From the NCBI GenBank assembly GCA_963798985.1, contig CAWCVL010000007.1, positions 434,001-498,000 of the forward strand: DNA of 64,000 nt. The letters are read 5' to 3'. The notes beneath the pieces were generated by a model that was not told the origin of the DNA, did no database searches, and saw only the letters and a list, made by a program, of their open reading frames with translations. A program made the translations under genes and the position numbers. Positions within the stretch are counted from its first letter, which is position 1; every line of letters begins with the position of its first letter. The stretch comes from JACCTU01 sp963798985. Lineage in GTDB: Bacteria > Actinomycetota > Thermoleophilia > Gaiellales > Gaiellaceae. This document shows, in pieces, positions 16,431 through 26,001 of this stretch.

Positions 16431-16436
16431 CGAACG

Positions 16437-18887
16437 GTGAAGCGTGCGCTCGTCCTCGCCGCTGCGGCAGGCGCGCTCGTGTTCGGCGCCGCCACGAGCG
16501 ACGCCGCGCCGCGCATCGACTTCGCGGGTGTGGCGCTCAACGTGCTTCCGCCCGGCCAGTCCGGAGAGCTCGGAGTGGGGCGGCACAGCGTCGACCAGAT
16601 TGCGCTGTACGACGGGCTGACGCCACTGGGCGGGAACGTGACGCAGCAGGACCTGACGCGCTACTTCAAGTCCGCGCGGTTCGGGGTCGAAGGGAAGCCG
16701 GAGCAGACCGTTCGTCCGCGCGCGGGGCTGCGGATCGTGCGCGACCGCTGGGGCGTCCCGCACGTCTACGGCCGGACGCGCGCGGACGTCGAGTTCGGCG
16801 CCGGCTGGGTCACGGCGGCGGACCGCGGCCTCCTACTACAGCTGCTTCGTCCTGCGGGAAGGATCGCCGCGCTCGACGTGCCGGGGATCGACGCGTTCTC
16901 GTTCGCGCTCTCCGGGCGAGGCTTCCAGTCGAGCGCGCAGGCCGAGCAGCAGCTCGGCAGCACGATTGCACTTCTTCAGACGACGCGCGACGGGCGGCAA
17001 CTGCTCGCCGACGTGCGCGCGTTCGTCGCAGGGATCAACGCGTACCACGTGGCGAACCGGCTTCCGATCGAACCGTGGACGCTCAACGACGTGGTCGCCA
17101 TGGGCGCGCTGATCGGCGCGGTCTTCGGCGCCGGCGGCGGTGACGAGACGCGCCGGTCGATGTTCCTCGACGCGCTGCAGGACTCACTCGGCGACGAGCG
17201 CGGCAAGATCGTCTTCGACGACCTCCGGGACCGCAACGACCCCGAGAGTCCGACGACGATCGCGAGGGCGTTTCCGTGGGAGGACGGGACGCGCACCGGA
17301 GTCGGGAACGCGACCGTGGACGACGGCAGCTTCGTCCCTGTCACCTATGGCGCGGTCTCGTCGCTTGCAACTCGGAGCCACAAGCTGATGTCGAACGCGC
17401 TGCTCGTCGGTCGCAACCGCTCGACGAACGGACACCCGCTGTTCGTCGCAGGCCCGCAGGTCGGACACTTCTACCCGCAGCTGCTGCTCGAGCTCGACCT
17501 GCACGGAGGCGGCATCGATGCTCGCGGCGCGGCGTTCCCCGGAATCTCGTTCTACGTGCTGCTCGGGCGCGGCAAGGACTACGCGTGGAGCCTCACGTCA
17601 TCGACGTCGGACCTGATCGACGACTACGCGGAGGAGTTGTGCGGCGACGACACGCACTATCGCTACCAGGGCTCGTGCCGCGAGATGGGGACCTTCGACG
17701 CCGGCACGCTCAAGGGTGCTGCAGGCGAGGCCGACCGCCGCCTGCTCTTCCGAACGACCGTACACGGCCCCGTGATCGGCTATGCGACGGTCGACGGTCG
17801 ACGTGTCGCGATCTCGCGCAAGCGCTCGACGCGCGGCCGCGAGCTTCTGTCAGGGCTCGCGTGGCAGGACCTGAACACGAACAAGCCTCGCAACGCGACC
17901 GAGTTCCTCCGCTCGGCCTCTCGGCTCGAGATGTCGTTCAACTGGGTCTACGCGGACGACCGCGACATCGCCACGTTCTCGAGTGGTCGGCTGCCGATCC
18001 GGCCGGACACCGTCGACCCGGGCCTTCCGACGTCGGGGACCGGCGACCTCGAGTGGCGGGGCTTCCTGCCGTTCGCGCGGCATCCACAAGCGGTCAGTCC
18101 CGCGAGCGGCGTGCTCGCGAACTGGAACAACAAGCCGGCACCGGGGTTCACCGCGGCCGACGACCAGTGGTCGTACGGGTCGGTGCAGCGTGTCGACCTG
18201 CTTCGGAACGGCCTCGAGGCTCGCCGGACGCACACGCTCGCCACCGTCGTCTCGACGATGAACGCGGCGGCCACGCAGGACCTGCGCGCGGTCGAGGTCT
18301 GGCCGTCGATCAGGGCCGTCCTCGACTCCGCTGCCGCGCCGAGCGCGCGCGCCCAGTCTGCCGCGCAGCTCGTGGACGACTGGCGCGCGCAGGGCTCGAG
18401 TCGCCTCGACCGCGACCTCGACGGCTCGATCGACCACCCGGGCGCGGCTGTGCTGGACGCGGCGTGGCGCAGGCTCGGAGACGCGGTGCTGATGCCGGTC
18501 CTCGGCCCGCTCGTCACGCGCCTGCGCCAGGTCAGCGCCGACCACGACGAGCCCGGCGCCAACGGAAACGGCTTCGGTAGCGGCTGGTACGGCTATGTGG
18601 ACAAGGATCTCCGGTCCCTGTTGGGACGAACGGTGAACGGACCGTTCCGGACCCGGTTCTGCGGCGCAGGCGATCTGGTCGCCTGCCGCACCGCCCTCTG
18701 GGCGGCCCTCGACGCGGCGGCTGCAGAGCTCCAGGCCGCTCAGGGAGCCGATCCTGCCCGTTGGCGGGCCGACGCGACCGCTGAGCGCGTGCGCTTCGCG
18801 GGCGGCCTCCTGCCGAGGACGATGCGCTTCGCGAACAGGCCGACCTTTCAGCAGGTCATGACCTTCACGGGGCATCGCCCGAGGTGA
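16437..18887 (+). CDS. Secreted penicillin acylase family N-terminal-nucleophile hydrolase
   Basis: 816 residues. Signal peptide (ALVLAAAAGALVFGAATSDA). The alpha chain has the family segment IVRDRWGVPHVYGRTRADVE and AGWVTAADRGLLLQLLR. The precursor would self-cleave before Ser319 in KLMSNALLVGRNRSTNG, giving the N-terminal nucleophile of the beta chain, followed by HPLFVAGPQVGHFYP and GISFYVLLGRGKDYAWSLT. These enzymes hydrolyse amides such as beta-lactam side chains or acyl-homoserine lactones; the natural substrate here is unknown. Start chosen for the -10 box 6 nt upstream. Lies ahead of the sugar ABC genes, with its own stop 60 nt before the ATPase start. Confidence 0.88.
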   Translation: MKRALVLAAAAGALVFGAATSDAAPRIDFAGVALNVLPPGQSGELGVGRHSVDQIALYDGLTPLGGNVTQQDLTRYFKSARFGVEGKPEQTVRPRAGLRIVRDRWGVPHVYGRTRADVEFGAGWVTAADRGLLLQLLRPAGRIAALDVPGIDAFSFALSGRGFQSSAQAEQQLGSTIALLQTTRDGRQLLADVRAFVAGINAYHVANRLPIEPWTLNDVVAMGALIGAVFGAGGGDETRRSMFLDALQDSLGDERGKIVFDDLRDRNDPESPTTIARAFPWEDGTRTGVGNATVDDGSFVPVTYGAVSSLATRSHKLMSNALLVGRNRSTNGHPLFVAGPQVGHFYPQLLLELDLHGGGIDARGAAFPGISFYVLLGRGKDYAWSLTSSTSDLIDDYAEELCGDDTHYRYQGSCREMGTFDAGTLKGAAGEADRRLLFRTTVHGPVIGYATVDGRRVAISRKRSTRGRELLSGLAWQDLNTNKPRNATEFLRSASRLEMSFNWVYADDRDIATFSSGRLPIRPDTVDPGLPTSGTGDLEWRGFLPFARHPQAVSPASGVLANWNNKPAPGFTAADDQWSYGSVQRVDLLRNGLEARRTHTLATVVSTMNAAATQDLRAVEVWPSIRAVLDSAAAPSARAQSAAQLVDDWRAQGSSRLDRDLDGSIDHPGAAVLDAAWRRLGDAVLMPVLGPLVTRLRQVSADHDEPGANGNGFGSGWYGYVDKDLRSLLGRTVNGPFRTRFCGAGDLVACRTALWAALDAAAAELQAAQGADPARWRADATAERVRFAGGLLPRTMRFANRPTFQQVMTFTGHRPR

Positions 18888-18948
18888 GGCGCCGGTTGCC
18901 AAACCGGTGTCTGGGCTGGTAGGAACACATCTGGAAAAGGGGGTTGGC

Positions 18949-20172
18949 TTGGCTGAGGTCACGTTCGAGCACGTCAGCAAGATCTATCCCGACGGAACGC
19001 GGGCGGTCTCGGACATCGAGCTCGCGATCAAAGACGGAGAGTTCATGGTCCTCGTCGGCCCCTCCGGGTGCGGCAAGACGACCGCGCTGCGCATGGTCGC
19101 GGGTCTCGAGGAGATCAGCGAGGGCGAGCTGAAGATCGGCGATCGCGTCGTCAACAACGTCGCGCCGCGCAACCGCGACATCGCAATGGTCTTCCAGAGC
19201 TATGCGCTGTACCCGCACCTGACGGTGTACGACAACATCGCGTTCGGGCTGAAGCTTCGGAAGATGGACAAGCAGGAGATCGACAAGCGCGTCAAGGACG
19301 CTGCGCGCGTGCTCGACCTCGAGCCATTCCTCGACCGCAAGCCGCGCGCTCTCTCGGGCGGGCAGCGCCAGCGGGTCGCGATGGGCCGCGCGATCGTCCG
19401 CCAGCCGCAGGCCTTCCTGATGGACGAGCCGCTCTCGAACCTCGACGCCAAGCTGCGCGTGCAGATGCGCGCAGAGATCTCGCAGCTCCAGAGCCGGCTC
19501 GGCACGACGACGATCTACGTCACGCACGATCAGGTCGAGGCGATGACGATGGGCGACCGAGTCGCGGTGATGCGCAAGGGCGAGCTGCAGCAGGTCGCGA
19601 CACCGCAGGAGCTCTACGACGAGCCGGTGAACCTGTTCGTCGGCGGCTTCATCGGCAGCCCGGCGATGAACCTCCTCGAGGGGACGCTGCAGCACTCGAA
19701 CGGCGGGATGGCGGTCTCGATCGGAAGCCAGAAGGTGGAGCTCGGCGACGCGGTGATGTCGCAGCGGCCCGCGCTCATGGCCTACGACGGCAAGACGGTG
19801 ATCGTCGGCATCCGGCCGGAGCACCTGGAGGACGCGTCGCTCGCGACCGACGTCCCCGAGGGTCGGCGCCTCAAGGGCGAGGTCGCCCTCACCGAGGCGC
19901 TCGGTGCCGAGCTGATCGTCTACCTCAACACGGACGCGAAGCCCGCCCGCACGGACGAGGTCAAGGAGCTCGCCCACGATGCGGGCGCGATCGAGCCGGC
20001 CGCCGGTATTGCAGGCGGCGACGGCGCGGTGCTCGTCGGCCGCTTCGGGGCCCGTTCGAAGGCGCGCCCCGGCGAGCAGGCCGAGGTCGCCGTCGACACC
20101 GACGGAATGCATTTCTTCGACCCCGAAAGCGGAATGGGGATTTACGAAAAACCAACGGAGGAGGGAACGTGA
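18949..20172 (+). CDS. Sugar ABC transporter ATPase (MalK/UgpC type)
   Basis: TTG start at 18949 with a GGAAAAGGGGG ribosome site about 8 nt upstream. Walker A GPSGCGKTT, Q-loop MVFQSYALYPHLTVYDNIAF, signature LSGGQRQRVAMGRA, Walker B AFLMDEPLSNLDAK and H-loop VTHDQVEAMT are all present. The C-terminal regulatory TOBE region (from about residue 240) is extended, about 407 residues overall. It energises uptake by the two permeases downstream. Its stop overlaps the start of the binding-protein gene by 4 nt (GTGA). Confidence 0.93.
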   Translation: MAEVTFEHVSKIYPDGTRAVSDIELAIKDGEFMVLVGPSGCGKTTALRMVAGLEEISEGELKIGDRVVNNVAPRNRDIAMVFQSYALYPHLTVYDNIAFGLKLRKMDKQEIDKRVKDAARVLDLEPFLDRKPRALSGGQRQRVAMGRAIVRQPQAFLMDEPLSNLDAKLRVQMRAEISQLQSRLGTTTIYVTHDQVEAMTMGDRVAVMRKGELQQVATPQELYDEPVNLFVGGFIGSPAMNLLEGTLQHSNGGMAVSIGSQKVELGDAVMSQRPALMAYDGKTVIVGIRPEHLEDASLATDVPEGRRLKGEVALTEALGAELIVYLNTDAKPARTDEVKELAHDAGAIEPAAGIAGGDGAVLVGRFGARSKARPGEQAEVAVDTDGMHFFDPESGMGIYEKPTEEGT

Positions 20173-21461
20173 TCAGGAAGTACGCGCTGTCTTTCGGTGC
20201 GCTCGTCCTCGCGCTCTCGCTTGCAGTTGCTGCGACCGCTTGCGGTGGCAGTGACGACGGCGGCAGCGAAGCGGGGACAGGCACCGTCAGCGTGCTGTCG
20301 CTCTGGGGCGGCGGCGAGCAGGAGGCCTTCCAGAAGGTCCTCACTGCGTTCACGGCGGAGACGGGAATCAAGACGAAGTACGAGTCGGCGCGTGACTTCC
20401 TGCCGGTCGTTCGTTCCCGGCTCGCGGCGGGCAACCCGCCGATGGTCGCGATCATCCCGCGGCCGGGCATCGTGGCCGACCTCGCGAGGGAAGGCTCGCT
20501 GATCTCGCTCGAGGATCTTGGTCTGGATGCAGACGCGATCAACGAGAACTACGGCGAGGCGTGGACCAATCTCACGACGGTCGACGGGACGACCTATGGC
20601 GTCGTTGCGAAGGCGAACTCGAAGAGCACCGTCTGGTACCGGCCCGATGACGGCAAGGTGCAGCCGGCCGCAACGTGGGGCGAACTGGTGAGCACGACCG
20701 ACTCGCTGGCGAGCGACCCGCTGAAGCCCTGGTCGCTCGGTGCCAAGGACTCGTGGACGCTCACCGACTGGTTCGAGAACATCTACGCCCGCACGGCCGG
20801 CGCGGACAAGTACAACCAGCTCTTCAGCGGCGAGCTCGACTTCACGGATCCAACCGTGAAGGCCGCCCTGACGAGGATGACCGACCTGCTGAACAACGAC
20901 AACGTGTCAGGCGGGATCGACGGCGCGCTCGGCACCGACTTCGTCGGTGGCATCGGGAAGGTGTTCAGCACCAACCCGACCGCACACATGTACATGGAGG
21001 GCGGCTTCGTCGGCGGCATCGCGCTGGCGGACGTCAACCCCGACCTCGTGCCGGGAGCCACGATCGACTTCTTCCCGTTCCCGACGATCGACGAAGCGGT
21101 CGGCAATCCGCTCGTCGGCGGCGGCGACGTCACCGCCGCGTTCGTGAACAACGAGGACGTCGCGAAGCTGATCGAGTACCTCGCGTCCCCGGAGGCTGGG
21201 GAGATCTGGGTCTCGACCGGTGCGATCGTGTCGCCGAACAAGGGCGTCACGCCCGACGCGTATCCGAACGAGCTCGTCAAGAAGGAGGCCGTGCAGGTCG
21301 CGGGCGCCGAGGAGTTCGTGTTCGACGGCTCCGACCTCCTGCCGGGCGCGCTCGGCGAGGACTGGGGCACGGTGCTCCAGAACGTGCTCAAGGATCCGAG
21401 TTCCATGGACAGCCAGCTGGACCAGTTCCAGCAGCAGGCTGAGGACGCGTTCGCCGGCTAG
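20169..21461 (+). CDS. Sugar ABC transporter substrate-binding lipoprotein
   Basis: GTG start inside the ATPase stop codon. Signal peptide with lipobox LAVAATACGG, so the mature protein is lipid-anchored outside the membrane. The body VSVLSLWGGGEQEAFQKVLT ... PPMVAIIPRPGIVADLAREG is the family 1 (MalE/UgpB-like) layout; 430 residues. The stretch GGGDVTAAFVNNEDVAKLIE with YLASPEAGEIWVSTGAIVSP is the common C-terminal hinge. The ligand is probably an oligosaccharide or glycoside; the adjacent mannosidase suggests a mannose-containing one. Confidence 0.9.
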   Translation: MIRKYALSFGALVLALSLAVAATACGGSDDGGSEAGTGTVSVLSLWGGGEQEAFQKVLTAFTAETGIKTKYESARDFLPVVRSRLAAGNPPMVAIIPRPGIVADLAREGSLISLEDLGLDADAINENYGEAWTNLTTVDGTTYGVVAKANSKSTVWYRPDDGKVQPAATWGELVSTTDSLASDPLKPWSLGAKDSWTLTDWFENIYARTAGADKYNQLFSGELDFTDPTVKAALTRMTDLLNNDNVSGGIDGALGTDFVGGIGKVFSTNPTAHMYMEGGFVGGIALADVNPDLVPGATIDFFPFPTIDEAVGNPLVGGGDVTAAFVNNEDVAKLIEYLASPEAGEIWVSTGAIVSPNKGVTPDAYPNELVKKEAVQVAGAEEFVFDGSDLLPGALGEDWGTVLQNVLKDPSSMDSQLDQFQQQAEDAFAG

Positions 21462-21483
21462 GACGAGCGGGTAACGCGAACCG

Positions 21484-22449
21484 ATGAGTAGCGGCACCGT
21501 CGCCCCGGGATCAGTTGTCGGGAAACCCCCGGGGCGGCGGTTGGCCGCGATGCGCGAGGGCGGTCTGCAGGCGGTGCCGTTCCTCGCGCCGGCCCTCATC
21601 CTCGTCTTCTTCTTCCTGGTCGTCCCGGTCATCTGGACGGTCGCGCTCAGCTTCAACAAGACGCGCGGGCTGAACTTCGGCACCGAGTGGATCGGGCTCG
21701 ACAACTACGAGCGCCTGCTGACGCGCGACAGCCGCTTCCTCGACCGCGACGAGTTCCCCTGGTCCGGCGCGCTCGTGAACAACGTCCGTTGGCTGATCAT
21801 CTATCCGATCCTCTGCCTGCTGCTCGGCCTGGTCACGGCCGTGCTCGCCACGCGGGTTCGCTACGAGGGGGCTTTCAAGGCGATCATCTTCGTGCCGATG
21901 GCGATCTCCGCCACGGCGGTGGGCGTCATCTGGCTGCTCGTCTACAGCCCGGACCCCGACATCGGGCTCCTGAATGCCCTGGTGACCAGCGCCGGAGGGG
22001 ACCCCGTCTCCTGGCTCGGACGCGCAGACCTCGCCAACTACGCGATCATCCTCGCGTACGTGTGGGCGTCGACCGGGTTCGTGATGGTCGTGCTCTCGGC
22101 GGCACTCAAGGGCATCTCGATGGAAGTGATCGAGGCGGCGCGCACCGACGGTGCGACCGAGTGGGACATCTTCCGGCGCATCCAGTTTCCGCTGCTGTCG
22201 CTCCCGATCGCCGTCGTCGCCGTCTGGATGACCATCAACGTGATCAAGGTGTTCGACATCGTCTACATCATGACCAAGGGTGGGCCGGGTGGTGCGACTC
22301 GCGTCATCGCCTACAGCTACTACGTCGAGACGTTCGAGAACGGGCTCGGCGGCTACGGCGCCTCGGTGGCGGTCGTGATGCTCCTCTTGATCATCCCGGT
22401 GATGGTCTGGCAGATTCGTCGGTTCCGCGCGGAAGCGGTCGTGTCATGA
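21484..22449 (+). CDS. Sugar ABC transporter permease (MalF/UgpA type)
   Basis: 321 residues with six predicted helices. The EAA loop that docks on the ATPase is visible as EAARTDGATEWDIFRRIQFP around residue 218. N-terminal helix ALILVFFFLVVPVIWTVAL. Follows the binding-protein gene by 22 nt and overlaps the second permease by 4 nt (ATGA). Confidence 0.92.
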   Translation: MSSGTVAPGSVVGKPPGRRLAAMREGGLQAVPFLAPALILVFFFLVVPVIWTVALSFNKTRGLNFGTEWIGLDNYERLLTRDSRFLDRDEFPWSGALVNNVRWLIIYPILCLLLGLVTAVLATRVRYEGAFKAIIFVPMAISATAVGVIWLLVYSPDPDIGLLNALVTSAGGDPVSWLGRADLANYAIILAYVWASTGFVMVVLSAALKGISMEVIEAARTDGATEWDIFRRIQFPLLSLPIAVVAVWMTINVIKVFDIVYIMTKGGPGGATRVIAYSYYVETFENGLGGYGASVAVVMLLLIIPVMVWQIRRFRAEAVVS

Positions 22450-23366
22450 GTTCGACCACCGCCGCCGAGACAATCGCCGTCCGCCCACGCGAGTCCGTCT
22501 CGACGCGAGTCGTCGGCTTCCTCGGGCGCAGCCCGGTGCACATCGTGCTCGTCGTTCTCGCAGGTCTCTGGCTGATCCCGACCATCGGGCTGCTCGTCAC
22601 ATCGTTCCGGCCTCGCCCCGACATCGCGTCGACCGGCTGGTGGACGGCGTTCACGAGCACGGACTTCACGCTCAAGAACTACGACCTCGTCCTCAACGCG
22701 AACCAGATGAGCAGCAGCTTCCTCAACAGCGCACTGATCGCGGTTCCGTCGACGCTCCTGCCGCTGCTGATCGGCTCCATGGCGGCGTATGCGTTCTCCT
22801 GGATCCGCTTCCCGTTCCGGGACACGATCTTCCTCACCATCGTGGCGCTGATGGTCGTGCCGGTTCAGAGCGCGTTCGTCCCGATGCTCGTCGAGTTCCA
22901 GGACTTCGGCGAGTTCCTGACCGGGACGAAGACGGCGATCACCGGGTGGTACTTCGGAATCTGGATCGCCCACACGGTCTTCGCGCTCCCGTTCTGCATC
23001 TTCCTGCTCCGGAACTTCTTCATCACGCTTCCGCGCGACCTGATCGAGGCGGCGCGCGTCGACGGAGCGTCGAACTGGAAGATCTTCCGCAGCATCGTGA
23101 TCCCGCTCTCGGTGCCGGCGCTCGCGTCGTTCGGCATCTTCCAGTTCCTCTGGGTGTGGAACGACCTGCTGACGGCGCTGGTGTTCATCCAGGAGTCCGA
23201 CCAGTGGCCGATGACGATCAGGATCAGCCAGATGCTGTCCACGTACGGCGTCGAGTACCACCTCCTGAGCGCGGGGGCGTTCCTCCTGATGGGAGTGCCG
23301 CTGCTCGTCTTCTTCGCGCTTCAGCGCTACTTCGTGCAGGGCCTGCTGGCAGGCTCGGTCAAATAG
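22446..23366 (+). CDS. Sugar ABC transporter permease (MalG/UgpE type)
   Basis: 306 residues, six helices; EAA loop LIEAARVDGASNWKIFRSIV at about residue 200. Contains a MalG-type LVTSFRPRPDI segment after the first helix and ends FALQRYFVQGLLAGSVK. Pairs with the upstream MalF-like protein to form the channel. Its stop TAG is overlapped by the putative ATA start of the mannosidase gene. Confidence 0.92.
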   Translation: MSSTTAAETIAVRPRESVSTRVVGFLGRSPVHIVLVVLAGLWLIPTIGLLVTSFRPRPDIASTGWWTAFTSTDFTLKNYDLVLNANQMSSSFLNSALIAVPSTLLPLLIGSMAAYAFSWIRFPFRDTIFLTIVALMVVPVQSAFVPMLVEFQDFGEFLTGTKTAITGWYFGIWIAHTVFALPFCIFLLRNFFITLPRDLIEAARVDGASNWKIFRSIVIPLSVPALASFGIFQFLWVWNDLLTALVFIQESDQWPMTIRISQMLSTYGVEYHLLSAGAFLLMGVPLLVFFALQRYFVQGLLAGSVK

Positions 23367-25955
23367 CTCCTCAGCAGATCGTCAACCTGGTCCCCCACAC
23401 GCACTGGGACCGCGAGTGGTACCTGCCGTTCCAGAGCTTCCGGCTGAAGCTCGTTCGGCTGATCGACAAGGTGCTCGACCTGATGGAGGCGGACGAGCGG
23501 TTCGTCTTCACGCTCGACGGTCAGCTCCAGACGATCGACGACTACCTCGAGATCAGGCCGGAGAACGAACAGCGGCTGCGCGCGCTCGTCGAGGAGGGAC
23601 GGCTCGCGATCGGGCCGTGGCAGGTGCTGATGGACGAGTTCCTCGTCTCCGGGCGAGACGATCTGGCGGAACCTCGAGCGTCGGGCTCGAGCGCGCGCGC
23701 GAGTTCGGCGGCGAGATGCGCGTCGGCTACCTGCCCGACATGTTCGGGCACATCGCGCAGATGCCTCAGATCCTGCGCGCGCACGGGCTCGACAACGCCG
23801 TCGTCTGGCGCGGTGTCCCCGCCGCGGTCGAAGGACACGTGTTCGAGTGGCGCGGAGTCGACGGCTCGTCGGTTCGCGCGGAGTACCTCCCGGCCGGCTA
23901 CGGCAACGCCGCGTACCTCCTGCTGGCGCCCGACAACCTCGGCGGCGCCGTCGACGCGCTGATCGAGGCGATGCGGCCGTTCTTCGGCGACGACCCGGTG
24001 CTCGCGATGTACGGCACCGATCACCAGGAGCCGCTCCCGGAGCTCGTCGACGTCGTCGAGCGCGCGAACGCGGAGAACGACCGCGTCCGGATCGAGCTCA
24101 CGACGCTCGGCGCGGCGCTGGCGAACGGCTCGGCCCCCGCCGACGACCTGGACGGGCGAGATGCGGTCGGGCGCGCGCGCCAACGTCCTGATGAACGTCA
24201 CGTCGGCGCGGATCGACATCAAAGCGGCCGCCGCGCGTGCCGAGCGATGGCTCGAGCGGTACGCCGAGCCGCTCGCAGCGCTGCACGGCGGCGAGTGGCC
24301 CGACGAGTTCCTCGCGCTCGCGTGGCGCCGGGTGATCGAGAACTCGGCGCACGACTCGATCTGCGGGTGCTCGGCCGACGCCGTGTCTGCGCAGGTCCTC
24401 GTGCGCTTCGCCGAGGCCGAGCAGCTGGGCCGCGACCTCGCGGCGGAGGCGCTCGAGCCGGCGCGCGCCGCGACGCCTCGCGGGGCGGCCGTCGTCGCCA
24501 ACCCCTCGCCGTACGTGCGGGACGACGTCGTCGAGCTCGAGCTTCCCGTCCCCGTCGACTGGGACGGCGTCTCGCTCGAAACGGCCGACGGCTCTCGCTG
24601 TCCCGCGCAGGAGCTCTCGCGGAACGTGCCGCAGCTGTACCGCGTAGAGCTGATCGGGCGCGACATCCCCGAGCTCGTGAGGCGGCGGCTGCACGGGCGG
24701 GAGCTCTTTGGCCAGTGGCTGAACGGCTTCGTCGTCGAGGCAGGGCCCGAAGCTGGTCTTCGAGCTCGACACCGTGCAGGACCCGCCGTCGATCGACCTC
24801 GTCGAGCTGCGAACGGCGGTCCTCGTCGCAGCCAAAGCCAAGGAGGACGAGCGCTGGGAGATCGTCTTCCGGACCCGACCGCGCCGTCGACTCGCCGCGC
24901 GCGTGTCGGCGCCCGCGCTCGGCTGGACCGGCGTGCGCGCGGTCGAAGGTAGCGAGCCCGGCGACGCCGTGAAGCTCGACGGCGGCGTGCTCGAGAACGG
25001 GCTGCTGCGCGTGGAGGTGGCGAACGACGGCACGCTGCGGATCGGCGACCTCGAAGGCGTTGGTCGCATCGTCCGCGGTTTCGACGTCGGCGACTCCTAC
25101 AACTACGCGCCGCCCGCGGACGACGTGCTGGTCGAACGCCCGGAGTCGGTGCGCGTCGAGCAGCTCGAGAGCGGCCCGGTGCGTGCGTCGCTCGTCGTCC
25201 GGCGGACGTACAGTTGGCTGCCCGACCACCTCGTCGAGGTCGAGACGCACGTCGAGCTCCGCGCAGGAGAGCCGTTCGCCCGCCTCCGCGTCGCGTTCGA
25301 CAACCCGGCCGACGATCAACGCGTGCGGTTCCACGTGCCGCTGCGGCAGCACGCCACCCACTCGTACGCCGAGGGCCAGTACGCCGTCGTCCAGCGCGGG
25401 CTCGTGGCGGAAGGCGGGCACGGCGAGGTGCCGCTGCCGACGTTCCCGGCGTCGTCCTTCGTCTCCGCCGGCGGCATCGCGCTGCTGCTCGAGCACGTCT
25501 CGGAGTACGAGCTGCTCGAGGGCCGCGAGCTCGCGTTGACGGTGCTGCGATCGACGGGCTGGATCAGCCGCAACACGAACCCCTACCGAGAGGAGCCGGC
25601 AGGCCCCGAGCTGGCGATTCCCGACGCGCAGATGCGTGGCCGCCACTCGTTCTCGTTCGCGATCTACCCGCACGAGGGGACGCGGCCCGGACCGGACGTG
25701 CTCGAGCAGGCCGAGCGCTACCGGCTTCCGTTCCTCACGGCCGAAGGCGCGGGCGACGCCGGTGAGCTCACGCAGGCAGCGGGGATCGCGCTCGAGGGAG
25801 CCGGCGTCGTCTTGACCGCGCTCCGGCGCACCGGTGACGGGATCGAAGCGCGCGTCGTCAACGAGACCGCCGAGCCTGCGGCTGCGCGGCTCGGCGAGGA
25901 GCAGCTCGAGCTTCGCCCCTGGGAGATCCGCACCGTCTCGCGGCGTTATCCGTAG
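23363..25955 (+). CDS. GH38 alpha-mannosidase, frameshifted
   Basis: About 860 residues after joining four frames. N-terminal zinc site VNLVPHTHWDREWYLPFQ, nucleophile Asp in VGYLPDMFGHIAQMPQIL, YGTDHQEPLPEL, the helix-bundle segment RRVIENSAHDSICGCSADAV with the second zinc-ligand region, and C-terminal beta domains ending RPWEIRTVSRRYP. Breaks near 23651, 23686, 24157 and 24752 each need one base removed. No ATG/GTG/TTG precedes the zinc motif in frame; ATA 23363, overlapping the permease stop (ATAG), gives APQQIVNLVPHTHWD and is the best candidate. It would trim alpha-mannosides brought in by the preceding importer. Confidence 0.85.
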
Positions 25956-26001
25956 CGATCTCACCTCTGACGACTGCTAGGCCGACTAGGCTCAGACGGG
26001 A

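Noticed and set aside
22353..23261. A 302-codon ORF antisense to the second permease
   Set aside because: Highly charged shadow frame (many D, R, E) opposite a clear six-helix permease.
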